From positions 1 through 46,030 of the forward strand of contig CANGWC010000003.1 in assembly GCA_947457515.1 (NCBI GenBank): a stretch of DNA of 46,030 nt, in the 5' to 3' direction. Positions 18,208-27,293 of this stretch are shown piece by piece (the first letter of the stretch is position 1; each line of letters starts with the position of its first letter). This DNA comes from Silvanigrellaceae bacterium (GTDB lineage Bacteria > Bdellovibrionota_B > Oligoflexia > Silvanigrellales > CANGWC01). Under the pieces are notes generated by a model, which was given only the letters and a program-made list of their open reading frames with translations, made no database searches and was not told the DNA's origin. The position numbers and the translations under genes are program-made.

Positions 18208-18972
18208 TTACACGGAAGAATTTAAAGCACTCATTCTATTTTGAGATTTTGGAACGAGTCCTCCAAAAGTACGTTTTCTTTGACTATAATTTTGTAATAA
18301 CTCATTAAAGTGATGAATATCAAAGTCAGGCCATAAACAAGGTGTAAAGAAAAGCTCAGCGTAAGCCATATGCCATAAAATAAAATTACTGATTCTAAAT
18401 TCTCCACTTGTTCTGATCACCATATCTAACTGAGAGAGAAGAGGGATATCAAAATTTTTCTCTAAGGTAGAATTCTCTATTTCTTCTGGAGATAATTCGC
18501 CACTTTGAACTTTCTGAGCGATTCTTTGAGTCATTCGAAGAATATCACTTTGTCCACTGTAACCTAACGCAATCACAAGATTCATTCCTTTAGAGTCTTT
18601 GGTAATTTTTTGAAGTTCTAATATCTGTTCCACTAAAGGTTCAGGGAATCTTGTAATATCTCCCATAACACTGAGTTTGATGTTATTTTCAATCAGTCTT
18701 GCTGATTCTTTTTCTAAATATCTTTTAAGAATATTCATAAGTCCTGAAATTTCCATGGTGGGACGCTTCCAGTTTTCATTGGAAAAAGCAAAAAGAGTTA
18801 AGGTTGAAATTCCGATTTGAGAAGCATGTTCTATAATCTCTTTAGCTCGATCAGCTCCCTTATTGTGACCTACGATTCTGGGGAGAAATCTTTGTTGAGC
18901 CCATCTCCCATTACCGTCCATAATAATCCCTACATGGTTTGGTAATTCATCTTTTGCTTTTGTAGTATCCAT
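18208..18972 (-). CDS. uppS: Undecaprenyl diphosphate synthase
   Basis: 254 residues, the usual family length. This cis-prenyltransferase builds the C55 lipid carrier used for peptidoglycan and O-antigen. Motifs seen: VGIIMDGNGRWAQ with the catalytic Asp, GHNKGADRAKEI, TLFAFSNENWKRP, and the C-terminal VIRTSGEFRISNF with LWHMAYAELFF. It is the first gene of the long minus-strand unit and is divergent from hisS across a 29-base gap. Its product links this cluster with the O-antigen ligase-like gene downstream. Confidence 0.95.
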   Translation of the reverse strand: MDTTKAKDELPNHVGIIMDGNGRWAQQRFLPRIVGHNKGADRAKEIIEHASQIGISTLTLFAFSNENWKRPTMEISGLMNILKRYLEKESARLIENNIKLSVMGDITRFPEPLVEQILELQKITKDSKGMNLVIALGYSGQSDILRMTQRIAQKVQSGELSPEEIENSTLEKNFDIPLLSQLDMVIRTSGEFRISNFILWHMAYAELFFTPCLWPDFDIHHFNELLQNYSQRKRTFGGLVPKSQNRMSALNSSV

Positions 18973-19001
18973 ATGCCATCAATATACATAAGTGGTGTCA
19001 T

Positions 19002-20303
19002 ATGGTAAAACTTTTAGGTGAACCTCTCAGAGGTTTTGATGATATATATCCCGAGCGTTGCTCTTCTAGGAATGAATTTAAACGTATTATTGGAAACGTT
19101 TTAAGACTACATGGTTTTCTAGAGTATGATGGTCCAACACTAGAACTCTTAGATCTCTATACTGATAAAACCAGTGCAGATATTGTTTCTCAACAAATTT
19201 ATTCTTTTCATGATCGTAAACAAAGACAAGTGGCGTTACGTCCAGAAATGACTCCAACTCTTGCTCGTATGGTATCTTCTCAATTTGAAAGTTTACCTAA
19301 GCCCATTCGTTGGTTTAGTTTTCCTTTATGTTACAGATATGAAAGACCCCAAAGAGGCAGAAAAAGAGAGTTCTTACAACTCAATGTGGATAGTATTGCC
19401 GGGGATGCTTTATTAGAAGATCTGCATGTCATCATTGCTTTGATTGAAATTATAAAAGCTTTGATTCTAAATAATGAACCTTTAGAGGTTAAACTTTCTT
19501 TAAATCATCGAGGTTTTATTGAGGAAATGCTTCAAAACGAATTCGCTGTTAAAGAAACAGCTTCTGTTCTTCAACTTATGGATCGAAAAGATAAGTTACC
19601 ACCAGAAACTTTTTGGAAAGAAATTTCTCCTTTAATCCCTAAAATAGATGACTTCAAAAATAAGATAGGAAATTCTTTTCAAGATCTTGATTTAGAAAAA
19701 TATTCGAGTTGGAAGCATCTTTGCCAAGTCCAAAAAATACTGAAAGATCTCTACCCTCAAATCGCGATAGAATTTAATCCATTTATTGTTAGGGGTTTTG
19801 ATTACTATACAGGAATTGTTTTTGAACTCTTTGATCAGCATCCAGAAAACAGAAGAGCTTTAGCCGGAGGGGGTAGATACGATAATCTTCTCAGTCATTT
19901 CTCTGAAGATAACAAAGCTTCAGGAATAGGTTTAGGATTAGGAGAGGAAGGCATTGATAACTTTCTAGAAGTGAGAAAGAAATCCTTAGTTCCTCAATTA
20001 AAACCTTTTTTTGTCATGCTTGTTTTTCCCCAAGATGAAGTGACTTCTTATTTTGAGTTAGCGAATTCACTTAGGCAAAAAGGTCTATCTATTATGTTCT
20101 CTCCAGGAGCTACAAAAATAGGTAAACAAATTCAATGGAGTGAAAAGCTGGGTGCTACAGGAGTTATCTTTTTTGGTCAAGACGAAAGAAATAATCGTCA
20201 ATTTTCCGTTAGATTACTGAAAGCGGGAACGCAAACCGACTACTCTATAAATAATAATTTCGAGCAGTTTTTTTTAGATATAAAGGATCTGCTTATAAAT
20301 TGA
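19002..20303 (+). CDS. hisS: Histidyl-tRNA synthetase
   Basis: 433-residue class II synthetase. Motif 2 is visible in CYRYERPQRGRKREFLQ, the histidine-specific HisA motif in RGFDYYTGIVFEL, and motif 3 in AGGGRYDNLLSHF with GIGLGLGEEGI. The C-terminal 90 residues form the anticodon-binding domain. The RGFDYYTG motif together with that domain favours HisS over the regulatory paralogue HisZ. The gene is divergent from uppS and lies 27 bases ahead of a lipoprotein gene, possibly on the same transcript. Confidence 0.93.
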   Translation: MVKLLGEPLRGFDDIYPERCSSRNEFKRIIGNVLRLHGFLEYDGPTLELLDLYTDKTSADIVSQQIYSFHDRKQRQVALRPEMTPTLARMVSSQFESLPKPIRWFSFPLCYRYERPQRGRKREFLQLNVDSIAGDALLEDLHVIIALIEIIKALILNNEPLEVKLSLNHRGFIEEMLQNEFAVKETASVLQLMDRKDKLPPETFWKEISPLIPKIDDFKNKIGNSFQDLDLEKYSSWKHLCQVQKILKDLYPQIAIEFNPFIVRGFDYYTGIVFELFDQHPENRRALAGGGRYDNLLSHFSEDNKASGIGLGLGEEGIDNFLEVRKKSLVPQLKPFFVMLVFPQDEVTSYFELANSLRQKGLSIMFSPGATKIGKQIQWSEKLGATGVIFFGQDERNNRQFSVRLLKAGTQTDYSINNNFEQFFLDIKDLLIN

Positions 20304-20330
20304 TATCAACTTTATAGGAGGACATTTTAT

Positions 20331-22700
20331 ATGTTCAAAAAGTCTATTTCACTAATTCCATTAGTGTTTTTCTGTTTTTGTGGTAAGAAAACATCAGATA
20401 CTACTGATACTACTACGACATCAGGAAGCACGAGCGTTGTTCTTTCAGGAGCTTTAAACATAGCTTCTTCAGCAACAACATTAAATCAATTGACTGATTA
20501 CACAACATACAGTGTTTCTTGTATTACTTTTAAAGATACAGATCCTGATACTTGTGTTGCTACCATAGATTCCACAGGTGCATTCTCTAAGCCTTGTGAC
20601 AAATTCGCTGGTCAATCTTTTGGATGTTTCTTAAGAAAAGGAACAAAAGTTGTTGGAGATCTTGTTTTTGATAGCAGTACTGCTCTAACTGCTGGTGCAG
20701 GTGAACTTCACATGCAGGTGAATCTTGATGCAGATACAGGTCTTGTTTCAGCTAAAATAGATAAAACAAAGACAACATCTCTTACCGGTGATGAAGCTGC
20801 TAAAGCTGCTGCAGGAACAACAGGTTCTACTGCTCCTACAAAAACAGCTTTTGGTAAATCTATCTCTGGCGTTTGGGGTATCCAACAAAATGACAAAGGT
20901 GAACTAACAAAAGAAGCAAAAGCTGCTAACGCTGAATCAGAGGAAGATAATAATAGAGCTCCAGAATCAATCTATTTTAATCAATTTGATTATAATGGAA
21001 AAACCACAGCATCTATTTGGTCTAGTGAAGCTGCTTTTAAAAAGTGTGTTAATAATAATGACGAAGTTGCTGGAGTTAATCTAGGCTTTACAATAAATGG
21101 CGTTAATATTCCATTTAAAGCATCTACATTAGATGAATTCAATGCTATGATGGATGCCGTTTTTGGTCAGCTACCAGCGACTGTACAAGCAAATATCATA
21201 ACATTTGCTAAGTCCCAAAATGCTGCAATTAATTGTGAAGCTGCAGCTAAGAATCTAAAATCTATAGATTCTGTGATCACTGATGCTAACGTTTATTTCT
21301 TTGAACAAAAATGTACAGAGACTAAGTTTGTAGATCCTGCTTCTGGTGAAACAAAATCTCGTTTCATTTGTTCACTGTCAAAAGATGATATGAAAAAAGG
21401 TGACTTGCCAACCTTTACTGCAACCGTAACATCTTCCGATGATTGCGTTGATCCTAAAACTTTTGTTCCTGGTGCAGTAAATAATAAACCAGTTTGTACA
21501 AACCCAGGTGATACGAAACTGATTTCCTATAAAGGACCTAACGGTCAAAATCTTATGATAGGACATCCAAACGTAAACGCTCAAAATAATGACCCAAATT
21601 CGCTTAATTATGTCATTCAGCCTGCTCCTGCAGCGACAAAAGCAGCATCTATTACTGCAATAAAAGCAAGATTTAATGGTGGAAATCAAGGCCCACAAGG
21701 TGGATCTTGTAAATCTATTACAACCGGTGCTTTTGCGGGTCTTTACGAAAACTCTCGTGATGATATCCGTCGCGGTATTTCAGAAATGTTAAACGGTCTT
21801 TCTGACTCTGATAACGGTGGATCTGACGGGTATTGCCGAAATTACGCTCCTTTAACAAGTTTCTCACAATGCGCAGGCACTAAAGATAAACCAAGTGCAT
21901 GTTATGCTATTGAACAACTTTCTCGTTTAGGTCTCATGTTATCATCAGATAATTCTAAAATTGTTTCCTCAGCATCTGTTGACGCAAACACTAATTGGAA
22001 TATGATGTATGACCAAAAAACAGTTAAAAATCTCTGTCCTGTAGTTTATGCTTCTATGCAACCAGCAACTACAACTGCAGCAACAACTACAGCTAATACT
22101 GCTCCTGTTCCTTTCACAAATGCACAGTACATTGGCTTTTATAACTCTTGTCGTACAGAGTTTTTAGCTAAGCCTGCTGCTGATCAAATTAAGATGTTAG
22201 AGTTCTTCTCTTACAGACCTGTTGGTGCTTACTTACTCTGTTCTGCAGAGACAGGTGCAGCAGCTTTAGCTCTTTTAAAACCTATTTTTGACAAGAGCTG
22301 CTTTCCTAGAGTGAATAACAATAGTTTTTGTGATGCTAATGGCACATGCCAAAATACAATATCCTGTGAAGGCTCACCTCTAGAATCTGGTGCTTGTACC
22401 GATTCTAAAGGTCTTTTTGTAGGTCAATTACCTGGTAGATATGAGTCCGGTAATATGGAACTTCTATTTAATAATGGATTTGGAATTTCATCGGTAAGTC
22501 AAAATTCTCGTTATCGATATATTAATAATAAAAATACACTTTGTAAGGAATTAAGAAGTTTTGTTCTTAAAGGCACACGTATCAGCGATGATAAATTTAA
22601 TGCAACTCTTACAATGGGTGAAAAAGATACATGTAATACGAATACAACAGAAGGTGATAGCGGATCTCAGACAATGGATCTCATCTTCACTAGAAAATAA
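20331..22700 (+). CDS. Large cysteine-rich lipoprotein of unknown function
   Basis: 789 residues preceded by a strong AGGAGG ribosome site. The N-terminus is a lipoprotein signal (LVFFCFCGKK) followed by a Thr/Ser linker (DTTDTTTTSGSTS). The rest is Asn-, Thr- and Ala-rich and has more than 25 Cys, many in pairs (FCDANGTCQNTISC; SCITFKDTDPDTC), which fits an exported, disulfide-rich protein. The final 90 residues (from GRYESGNMELLF) look like a separate small beta domain. No family recognised. It sits between hisS and glycogen phosphorylase, with codon use more regular than in its neighbours, which may indicate high expression. Confidence 0.75.
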   Translation: MFKKSISLIPLVFFCFCGKKTSDTTDTTTTSGSTSVVLSGALNIASSATTLNQLTDYTTYSVSCITFKDTDPDTCVATIDSTGAFSKPCDKFAGQSFGCFLRKGTKVVGDLVFDSSTALTAGAGELHMQVNLDADTGLVSAKIDKTKTTSLTGDEAAKAAAGTTGSTAPTKTAFGKSISGVWGIQQNDKGELTKEAKAANAESEEDNNRAPESIYFNQFDYNGKTTASIWSSEAAFKKCVNNNDEVAGVNLGFTINGVNIPFKASTLDEFNAMMDAVFGQLPATVQANIITFAKSQNAAINCEAAAKNLKSIDSVITDANVYFFEQKCTETKFVDPASGETKSRFICSLSKDDMKKGDLPTFTATVTSSDDCVDPKTFVPGAVNNKPVCTNPGDTKLISYKGPNGQNLMIGHPNVNAQNNDPNSLNYVIQPAPAATKAASITAIKARFNGGNQGPQGGSCKSITTGAFAGLYENSRDDIRRGISEMLNGLSDSDNGGSDGYCRNYAPLTSFSQCAGTKDKPSACYAIEQLSRLGLMLSSDNSKIVSSASVDANTNWNMMYDQKTVKNLCPVVYASMQPATTTAATTTANTAPVPFTNAQYIGFYNSCRTEFLAKPAADQIKMLEFFSYRPVGAYLLCSAETGAAALALLKPIFDKSCFPRVNNNSFCDANGTCQNTISCEGSPLESGACTDSKGLFVGQLPGRYESGNMELLFNNGFGISSVSQNSRYRYINNKNTLCKELRSFVLKGTRISDDKFNATLTMGEKDTCNTNTTEGDSGSQTMDLIFTRK

Positions 22701-22762
22701 TTTAGCCTAGAGCTTTATTTCTTTACTTTATCAATATAACATCCAATTTTTAGGGGTGTTAA

Positions 22763-24724
22763 ATGGTAAAACTAGAGAATATTTTTTGGGAGAATCAGCC
22801 CATCCTTCAAGAGATGGGCTATAATCTTCGATGGGCCTGGGACTCCAGACTTAAGGAGTTCTTTCGCAGTATCAATCCTGCTATTTGGGATGAATACTCT
22901 CATCCTCTTTCAGTGCTTCATTTCACTCCACTGGATAAAATCCTTCCAAGATGTGCTGAATATCAAAAAATATCAGGATATGATCCACTCAAAAAGAAAG
23001 CTCCTGCTCATGTTGCTTATTTTTGTGCTGAGTATGGGTTTCACGAGACCTTACCTATCTATTCCGGTGGTTTAGGTATTCTTGCTGCTGATCACTGTAA
23101 AGAAGCTTCTGATCTAGATATTCCTCTTGTCGCAGTGGGTCTTTTTTATAAGCAAGGATTTTTCTCTCAGACAATTAATAAGAAGGGTAAACAGGAACAC
23201 GGTTACCAAACTTTGATGTCTCCCATGACTCCTCTTCGTCGTGTTATCGATCCCAAAACTTCCCAACCTCTAGTGATTTCTATTCAATTAGGACAAGAAA
23301 CAATTCACGCACAAGTTTGGAATCTTCTTGTAGGAAATAGAGATCTTTTCTTATTAGATACAGATATTGATCTGAATATTCTAAAATACCGATACATCTC
23401 TAGACATCTTTATGTCTCTGGAAGAGAAAATAGACTCCTTCAAGAGATTGTTTTGGGGATAGGTGGGATCAGAGCCTTGGAAGCATTAGGTATCGCTCCT
23501 AAGGTGTATCATCTGAATGAAGGTCACTCCGCCTTTCTACTGATCCAAAGAATGATGGATCTCGTCAAAAAGAATAAAACATTTGCTGAGGCTGTAGAAA
23601 TCATCCATGAGTCCAGTGTATTTACGATTCATACTCCTGTTCCTGCTGGAAATGAAAAGTTTCATAAAGATCTTGTCATTCCTTATCTTAAGCTTTTGAT
23701 AGAAGGTTCTTCTCTACCTTTAAATGAAGTGCTTCAAATGGGAACAGTAGATGGGGATAATGATTTCTTTGATATGACAGCTTTCTGTTTAAGACTCTGT
23801 CATAAATCTAATGGAGTGAGCCAACTTCATGGAGTGACAGCCCATGACACATGGTCACAAGTAGCAAGAAACCCACTTATGGGAATTACCAATGGAGTGC
23901 ATCAACCATCATGGAAAGCATTGTCGGAAGATGGAGATGACGCTTTTTTATGGGCACACCATCAATCTCTTAAACAAGATCTTTTTCAGTTTGCACAAAA
24001 AAGAATTATCATTGAACAACTCAGAAATGGTTTAGATCTTCCTTTACATAAAAAAGGTGATGTTACCTTAAAACTTCATAATCCAGAGACATTTGTCATT
24101 GGATTTGCGAGAAGATTTGCCGCTTATAAAAGAGCAAATCTTATTTTTAATGATCCTATTCGTCTTAAAAAAATTCTCACAGAGCATAATGTGATTTTAC
24201 TTTTTGCAGGTAAAGCGCATCCAGCAGATGAATCTGGTCAAAGCATTATAGCTGAAATTCATTCTCTCATTCATAAATTAGACTTGGGTGATCATGTTTA
24301 CTTTATTGAAAACTATGACATTGCTTTAGGCCGTGCACTCGTTCAAGGATCTGATGTTTGGTTAAATAATCCTCTTCGTCCATTAGAAGCTTCAGGAACC
24401 AGTGGTATAAAAGCTGCTATAAATGGAGTTCTCAATATTTCTACTTTAGATGGTTGGTGGGATGAAGCCTACGAGAAAGAATGTGGATGGGCTATCGGTG
24501 GTACTGATGTAGACAGTAACCAAGATCATCAGCTCAAGAAAGATGCTGATTCCCTCTATCATCTTTTAGAAACAGATATTATTCCAACCTATCGAAAGAA
24601 AGATAAGAATGGATTACCTACAGAATGGATTTCTAAAATGAGAAAATCTATTAAGATGGGTACAGAACAGTTCTCTACAGAAAGAATGCTTAAAGAGTAT
24701 AAATCTAAGCTTTACGGCCTATAA
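22763..24724 (+). CDS. glgP: Glycogen/maltodextrin phosphorylase, short type
   Basis: 653 residues, the shorter alpha-glucan phosphorylase type rather than the roughly 830-residue E. coli type. It releases glucose 1-phosphate from alpha-1,4-glucans with pyridoxal phosphate. Seen: an N-terminal PILQEMGYNLRWAWDSRL, AYFCAEYGFHETLPIYSGGL, VYHLNEGHSAF, and the pyridoxal site EASGTSGIKAA with Lys about 550, then GWWDEAY. An AGGGGTG ribosome site supports the ATG. Its 3' end overlaps the convergent accC by 20 bases. No glycogen synthase or branching gene is present in the window. Confidence 0.92.
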   Translation: MVKLENIFWENQPILQEMGYNLRWAWDSRLKEFFRSINPAIWDEYSHPLSVLHFTPLDKILPRCAEYQKISGYDPLKKKAPAHVAYFCAEYGFHETLPIYSGGLGILAADHCKEASDLDIPLVAVGLFYKQGFFSQTINKKGKQEHGYQTLMSPMTPLRRVIDPKTSQPLVISIQLGQETIHAQVWNLLVGNRDLFLLDTDIDLNILKYRYISRHLYVSGRENRLLQEIVLGIGGIRALEALGIAPKVYHLNEGHSAFLLIQRMMDLVKKNKTFAEAVEIIHESSVFTIHTPVPAGNEKFHKDLVIPYLKLLIEGSSLPLNEVLQMGTVDGDNDFFDMTAFCLRLCHKSNGVSQLHGVTAHDTWSQVARNPLMGITNGVHQPSWKALSEDGDDAFLWAHHQSLKQDLFQFAQKRIIIEQLRNGLDLPLHKKGDVTLKLHNPETFVIGFARRFAAYKRANLIFNDPIRLKKILTEHNVILLFAGKAHPADESGQSIIAEIHSLIHKLDLGDHVYFIENYDIALGRALVQGSDVWLNNPLRPLEASGTSGIKAAINGVLNISTLDGWWDEAYEKECGWAIGGTDVDSNQDHQLKKDADSLYHLLETDIIPTYRKKDKNGLPTEWISKMRKSIKMGTEQFSTERMLKEYKSKLYGL

Positions 24725-26081
24725 AACCATACTGATCTAAAAATCCTGTCGTATGAGTGTCATTTACAAAAACTTCATGATTTAAGACTTCTTGGTGAAA
24801 AGAGATATTAGTTCTGATTCCATCAATAATCAGTTCTCCTAATGCCCATTTCATACGGGCTATAGCCATTGATCGAGACTCAGCCCATACAATGAGCTTA
24901 CCAATCATAGAATCATAGTGGGGAACAACGGTATATCCCTGATAAATAAAACTATCGAAACGAACTCCAAATCCACCAGGACTGGAAAACCCGGTGATCA
25001 TTCCTGGCCAGGGCGCAAATGTTTTAGGACATTCTGCATTGATACGACATTCAATGGAATGTCCTTGTATGGTAATATCCTTTTGTAAGAAGGGAAGTTT
25101 CTCACCTAAAGCCATCAGAATTTGCCAACGTACCAGATCTACTTTTGTGATTTCTTCTGTGACAGGATGTTCCACTTGAATTCTTGTATTCATTTCCATG
25201 AAATAAGCATTATTCTTATCATCTAGGAGAAATTCAACGGTCCCTGCTCCTTGGTATCCCACTTCTTTTGTGAGCTTTAAAGCAAGAACTCCTATTTTCT
25301 CTCGGAGTTTAGGATCAAGTTTCCCACTAGGCGCTTCTTCAATGACTTTTTGATGACGTCTTTGAACACTGCAATCTCTTTCTCCTAAGTGAATTAGATT
25401 TCCGTGTTGATCACCTAAAATTTGAAATTCAATATGTCTTGGATTCTCAATATATTTTTCAATATACACATCAGGATTTCCAAAGGCTGCCCCTGCTTCA
25501 TTTTGGCAAGAAATAAAAGATCTCTCTAAAGAATCAAAATCCCAAACGATCTTCATTCCTCTACCACCACCACCACCACTGGCTTTTAAAATGATAGGGT
25601 AACCAATGGATTCAGCCACAGCTGTTGCTTCTTTAATGTCTTTCACAACGCCTTCTGAGCCTGGAAGTAGAGGAAGACCTGCTTTCTTAGCATAAATCTT
25701 AGAGGAGACTTTATCTCCTAAGCTTTTCATTTGGTGACTGGTGGGTCCAATAAAAATAATCCCACATTTTTCACAGATAGAGGCAAAATCGCTTCTTTCT
25801 GCAAGAAACCCATACCCAGGATGGATCATATCTGCACCTGATATTTCAGCAGCTGCTAAAATACTCGGTATATTTAAATAAGAAGAACTGCTTGGGCTAT
25901 TACCCACACAGATACTTTCATCAGCTAATTTAGCGTGCATACTGTCTTTATCTGCAACAGAGTAAATAGCTACGGTTTTAAGGCCAATTTCTTTACAAGC
26001 ACGAATAATACGAACAGCAATTTCTCCACGATTAGCAATAAGAACTTTGTTTTGAGTTATGGTTTTTTTGAGTGGTGCCAT
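24705..26081 (-). CDS. accC: Biotin carboxylase subunit of acetyl-CoA carboxylase
   Basis: 458 residues from MAPLKKTI at 26081; the frame stays open upstream to 26147, but that start would overlap accB. The enzyme carboxylates biotin on AccB using ATP and bicarbonate, the first step of fatty acid synthesis. Seen: VLIANRGEIAVRIIRACKEIG, IHPGYGFLAE, the ATP-grasp glycine loop KASGGGGGRGMK, RDCSVQRRHQKVIEEAPS, and EMNTRIQVEHPVTE with the catalytic acidic and Arg residues. It lies 10 bases after accB. Confidence 0.96.
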   Translation of the reverse strand: MAPLKKTITQNKVLIANRGEIAVRIIRACKEIGLKTVAIYSVADKDSMHAKLADESICVGNSPSSSSYLNIPSILAAAEISGADMIHPGYGFLAERSDFASICEKCGIIFIGPTSHQMKSLGDKVSSKIYAKKAGLPLLPGSEGVVKDIKEATAVAESIGYPIILKASGGGGGRGMKIVWDFDSLERSFISCQNEAGAAFGNPDVYIEKYIENPRHIEFQILGDQHGNLIHLGERDCSVQRRHQKVIEEAPSGKLDPKLREKIGVLALKLTKEVGYQGAGTVEFLLDDKNNAYFMEMNTRIQVEHPVTEEITKVDLVRWQILMALGEKLPFLQKDITIQGHSIECRINAECPKTFAPWPGMITGFSSPGGFGVRFDSFIYQGYTVVPHYDSMIGKLIVWAESRSMAIARMKWALGELIIDGIRTNISFHQEVLNHEVFVNDTHTTGFLDQYGFIGRKA

Positions 26082-26091
26082 AATGTTTAGA

Positions 26092-26565
26092 TTATCCTTT
26101 TGTTTCGATAATAAATAAAGGAGTATCAAATTGAATAGGTTTTCCATTTTCTACAAGAATTGCTTTCACAGTTCCAGAGACTTCGGATTCTATTTCATTC
26201 ATGATTTTCATCGCTTCAATGATACAAAGGACTTTGCCTTTAGATATGGTTTGGCCCACTTCAATAAAATCAGGAGAGTCAGGAGAAGGTGCTTTATAAT
26301 AAGTTCCTACAAAGGGACTCTTAACTAAAATTTCACCGGGTCTTAAGAAGTCATCGGAATCAGAATCTATAGGTTTTTGAGGGGAAGAAGAATCTGTTAC
26401 AGAACTTATCGGCATCATTGTAGGTGAAGGAGCCGCAATGAATTGGGGCGTTCCAGGAAGTTGTCTGGATAAAACAATTTTTTCATTATCTGATTCGATT
26501 TCAATATGAGTGAGGCTATGTTCTGACATGAGCGCAAGAATTTTTTCAATTTTTTCAAAATTCAC
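26092..26565 (-). CDS. accB: Biotin carboxyl carrier protein
   Basis: 157 residues. A helical N-terminus and a Pro/Ser-rich linker precede the biotinyl domain (about residues 75-155), which carries the biotin-accepting Lys120 in [12 protein letters not shown]. The carrier shuttles carboxyl groups between AccC and the carboxyltransferase. Gene order efp-accB-accC is common in bacteria and supports the assignment. It lies 53 bases after efp. Confidence 0.95.
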   Translation of the reverse strand: MNFEKIEKILALMSEHSLTHIEIESDNEKIVLSRQLPGTPQFIAAPSPTMMPISSVTDSSSPQKPIDSDSDDFLRPGEILVKSPFVGTYYKAPSPDSPDFIEVGQTISKGKVLCIIEAMKIMNEIESEVSGTVKAILVENGKPIQFDTPLFIIETKG

Positions 26566-26618
26566 AGTGTGTGTTCCTTTCTTACAAGAATACCTTTGAT
26601 GATCGTGAAACCCAAATT

Positions 26619-27191
26619 TTAGGCTCTCTGTACACGTTCCATATAATCACCGGTTCGAGTGTCTACTCTTAAAGTATCTCCTTCTTTAATATGTAAAGGA
26701 ACAGAAACACTGAGTCCTGTTTCCATAATAGCGTGTTTCGAAGCTCCCGTAGCTGTATCTCCTTTAACTGCAGGTTCTGTTTGAGTGACTTTTAACTCAA
26801 CAAATGTTCCTACTTCGACTCCAATAGGCTTATCCTCAAAGAAAAGAATTTTTAAATAAGCTTGCTCTAAAAGATAGAATTTAACATCTTCCACATCTTC
26901 TTCTTGGAGCATAACACTTTCATAGTTTTCAGTGTCCATGAAATGATAGCCTTGAGTATCTTTATAGAGAAATTGAACATTTCGATCTTGAAGATTAGGT
27001 TTGCCAACTTTATCTCCTCTTTTAATGTTTTGTTCGATCACTTGACCTGTTCTTAAATTCTTTGTTTTAAGACGGGTGAAAGCTGCGCCTTTACCTGGAT
27101 TAACGTGTTGAAAATCAACAATGGTTAAAGGCTGACCATTCATTTCTATTTTTAGACCTTTTCTAAATTCTCTTGTATCGTAAACACTCAT
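26619..27191 (-). CDS. efp: Translation elongation factor P
   Basis: 190 residues, normal three-domain length. EF-P relieves ribosome stalling at polyproline stretches. The modification loop [11 protein letters not shown] has Lys34 at its tip, the form that EpmA modifies in enterobacteria; no epmA or epmB is in the window, so the modification is unknown. The C-terminal [13 protein letters not shown] motif is present. A GAGGAG ribosome site precedes the ATG. It opens the efp-accB-accC unit and is divergent from a beta-barrel-like gene across a compact shared promoter region. Confidence 0.96.
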   Translation of the reverse strand: MSVYDTREFRKGLKIEMNGQPLTIVDFQHVNPGKGAAFTRLKTKNLRTGQVIEQNIKRGDKVGKPNLQDRNVQFLYKDTQGYHFMDTENYESVMLQEEDVEDVKFYLLEQAYLKILFFEDKPIGVEVGTFVELKVTQTEPAVKGDTATGASKHAIMETGLSVSVPLHIKEGDTLRVDTRTGDYMERVQRA

Positions 27192-27222
27192 TTTTTTCTC
27201 CTCATTGAAATTTACTTATATA

Positions 27223-27241
27223 TGTCAAATCAATTTTGACA
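27223..27241. promoter_or_regulatory. Inverted repeat in the efp / barrel-operon divergent region
   Basis: TGTCAAA and TTTGACA form a perfect 7-base inverted repeat around a 5-base centre (TCAAT). The right arm contains the TTGACA -35 box of the plus-strand promoter, and the left arm reads TTGACA on the minus strand toward efp. A protein bound here could control both directions. The simpler reading is two facing -35-like elements. Confidence 0.45.
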
Positions 27242-27266
27242 GTGTGCTTAAAATTCATGCTATAAT
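27236..27266 (+). promoter_or_regulatory. Strong extended -10 sigma-70-type promoter
   Basis: Perfect TTGACA (27236-27241) and perfect TATAAT (27261-27266) with a long 19-base spacer. The -10 box is preceded by TGC, giving an extended -10 (TGCTATAAT) that could offset the spacing. The expected start, about 27273, would leave a short leader before the ATG at 27294. It is the best promoter seen in the window and heads the run of overlapping genes to 33740. Confidence 0.72.
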
Positions 27267-27293
27267 CAACACATTCATAGGATGATACAGTTT

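Noticed and set aside
21378-21698. 106-codon minus-strand frame, Cys- and Ile-rich
   Set aside because: It is antisense to the repetitive Thr/Asn-rich lipoprotein gene, whose composition creates long open antisense frames.
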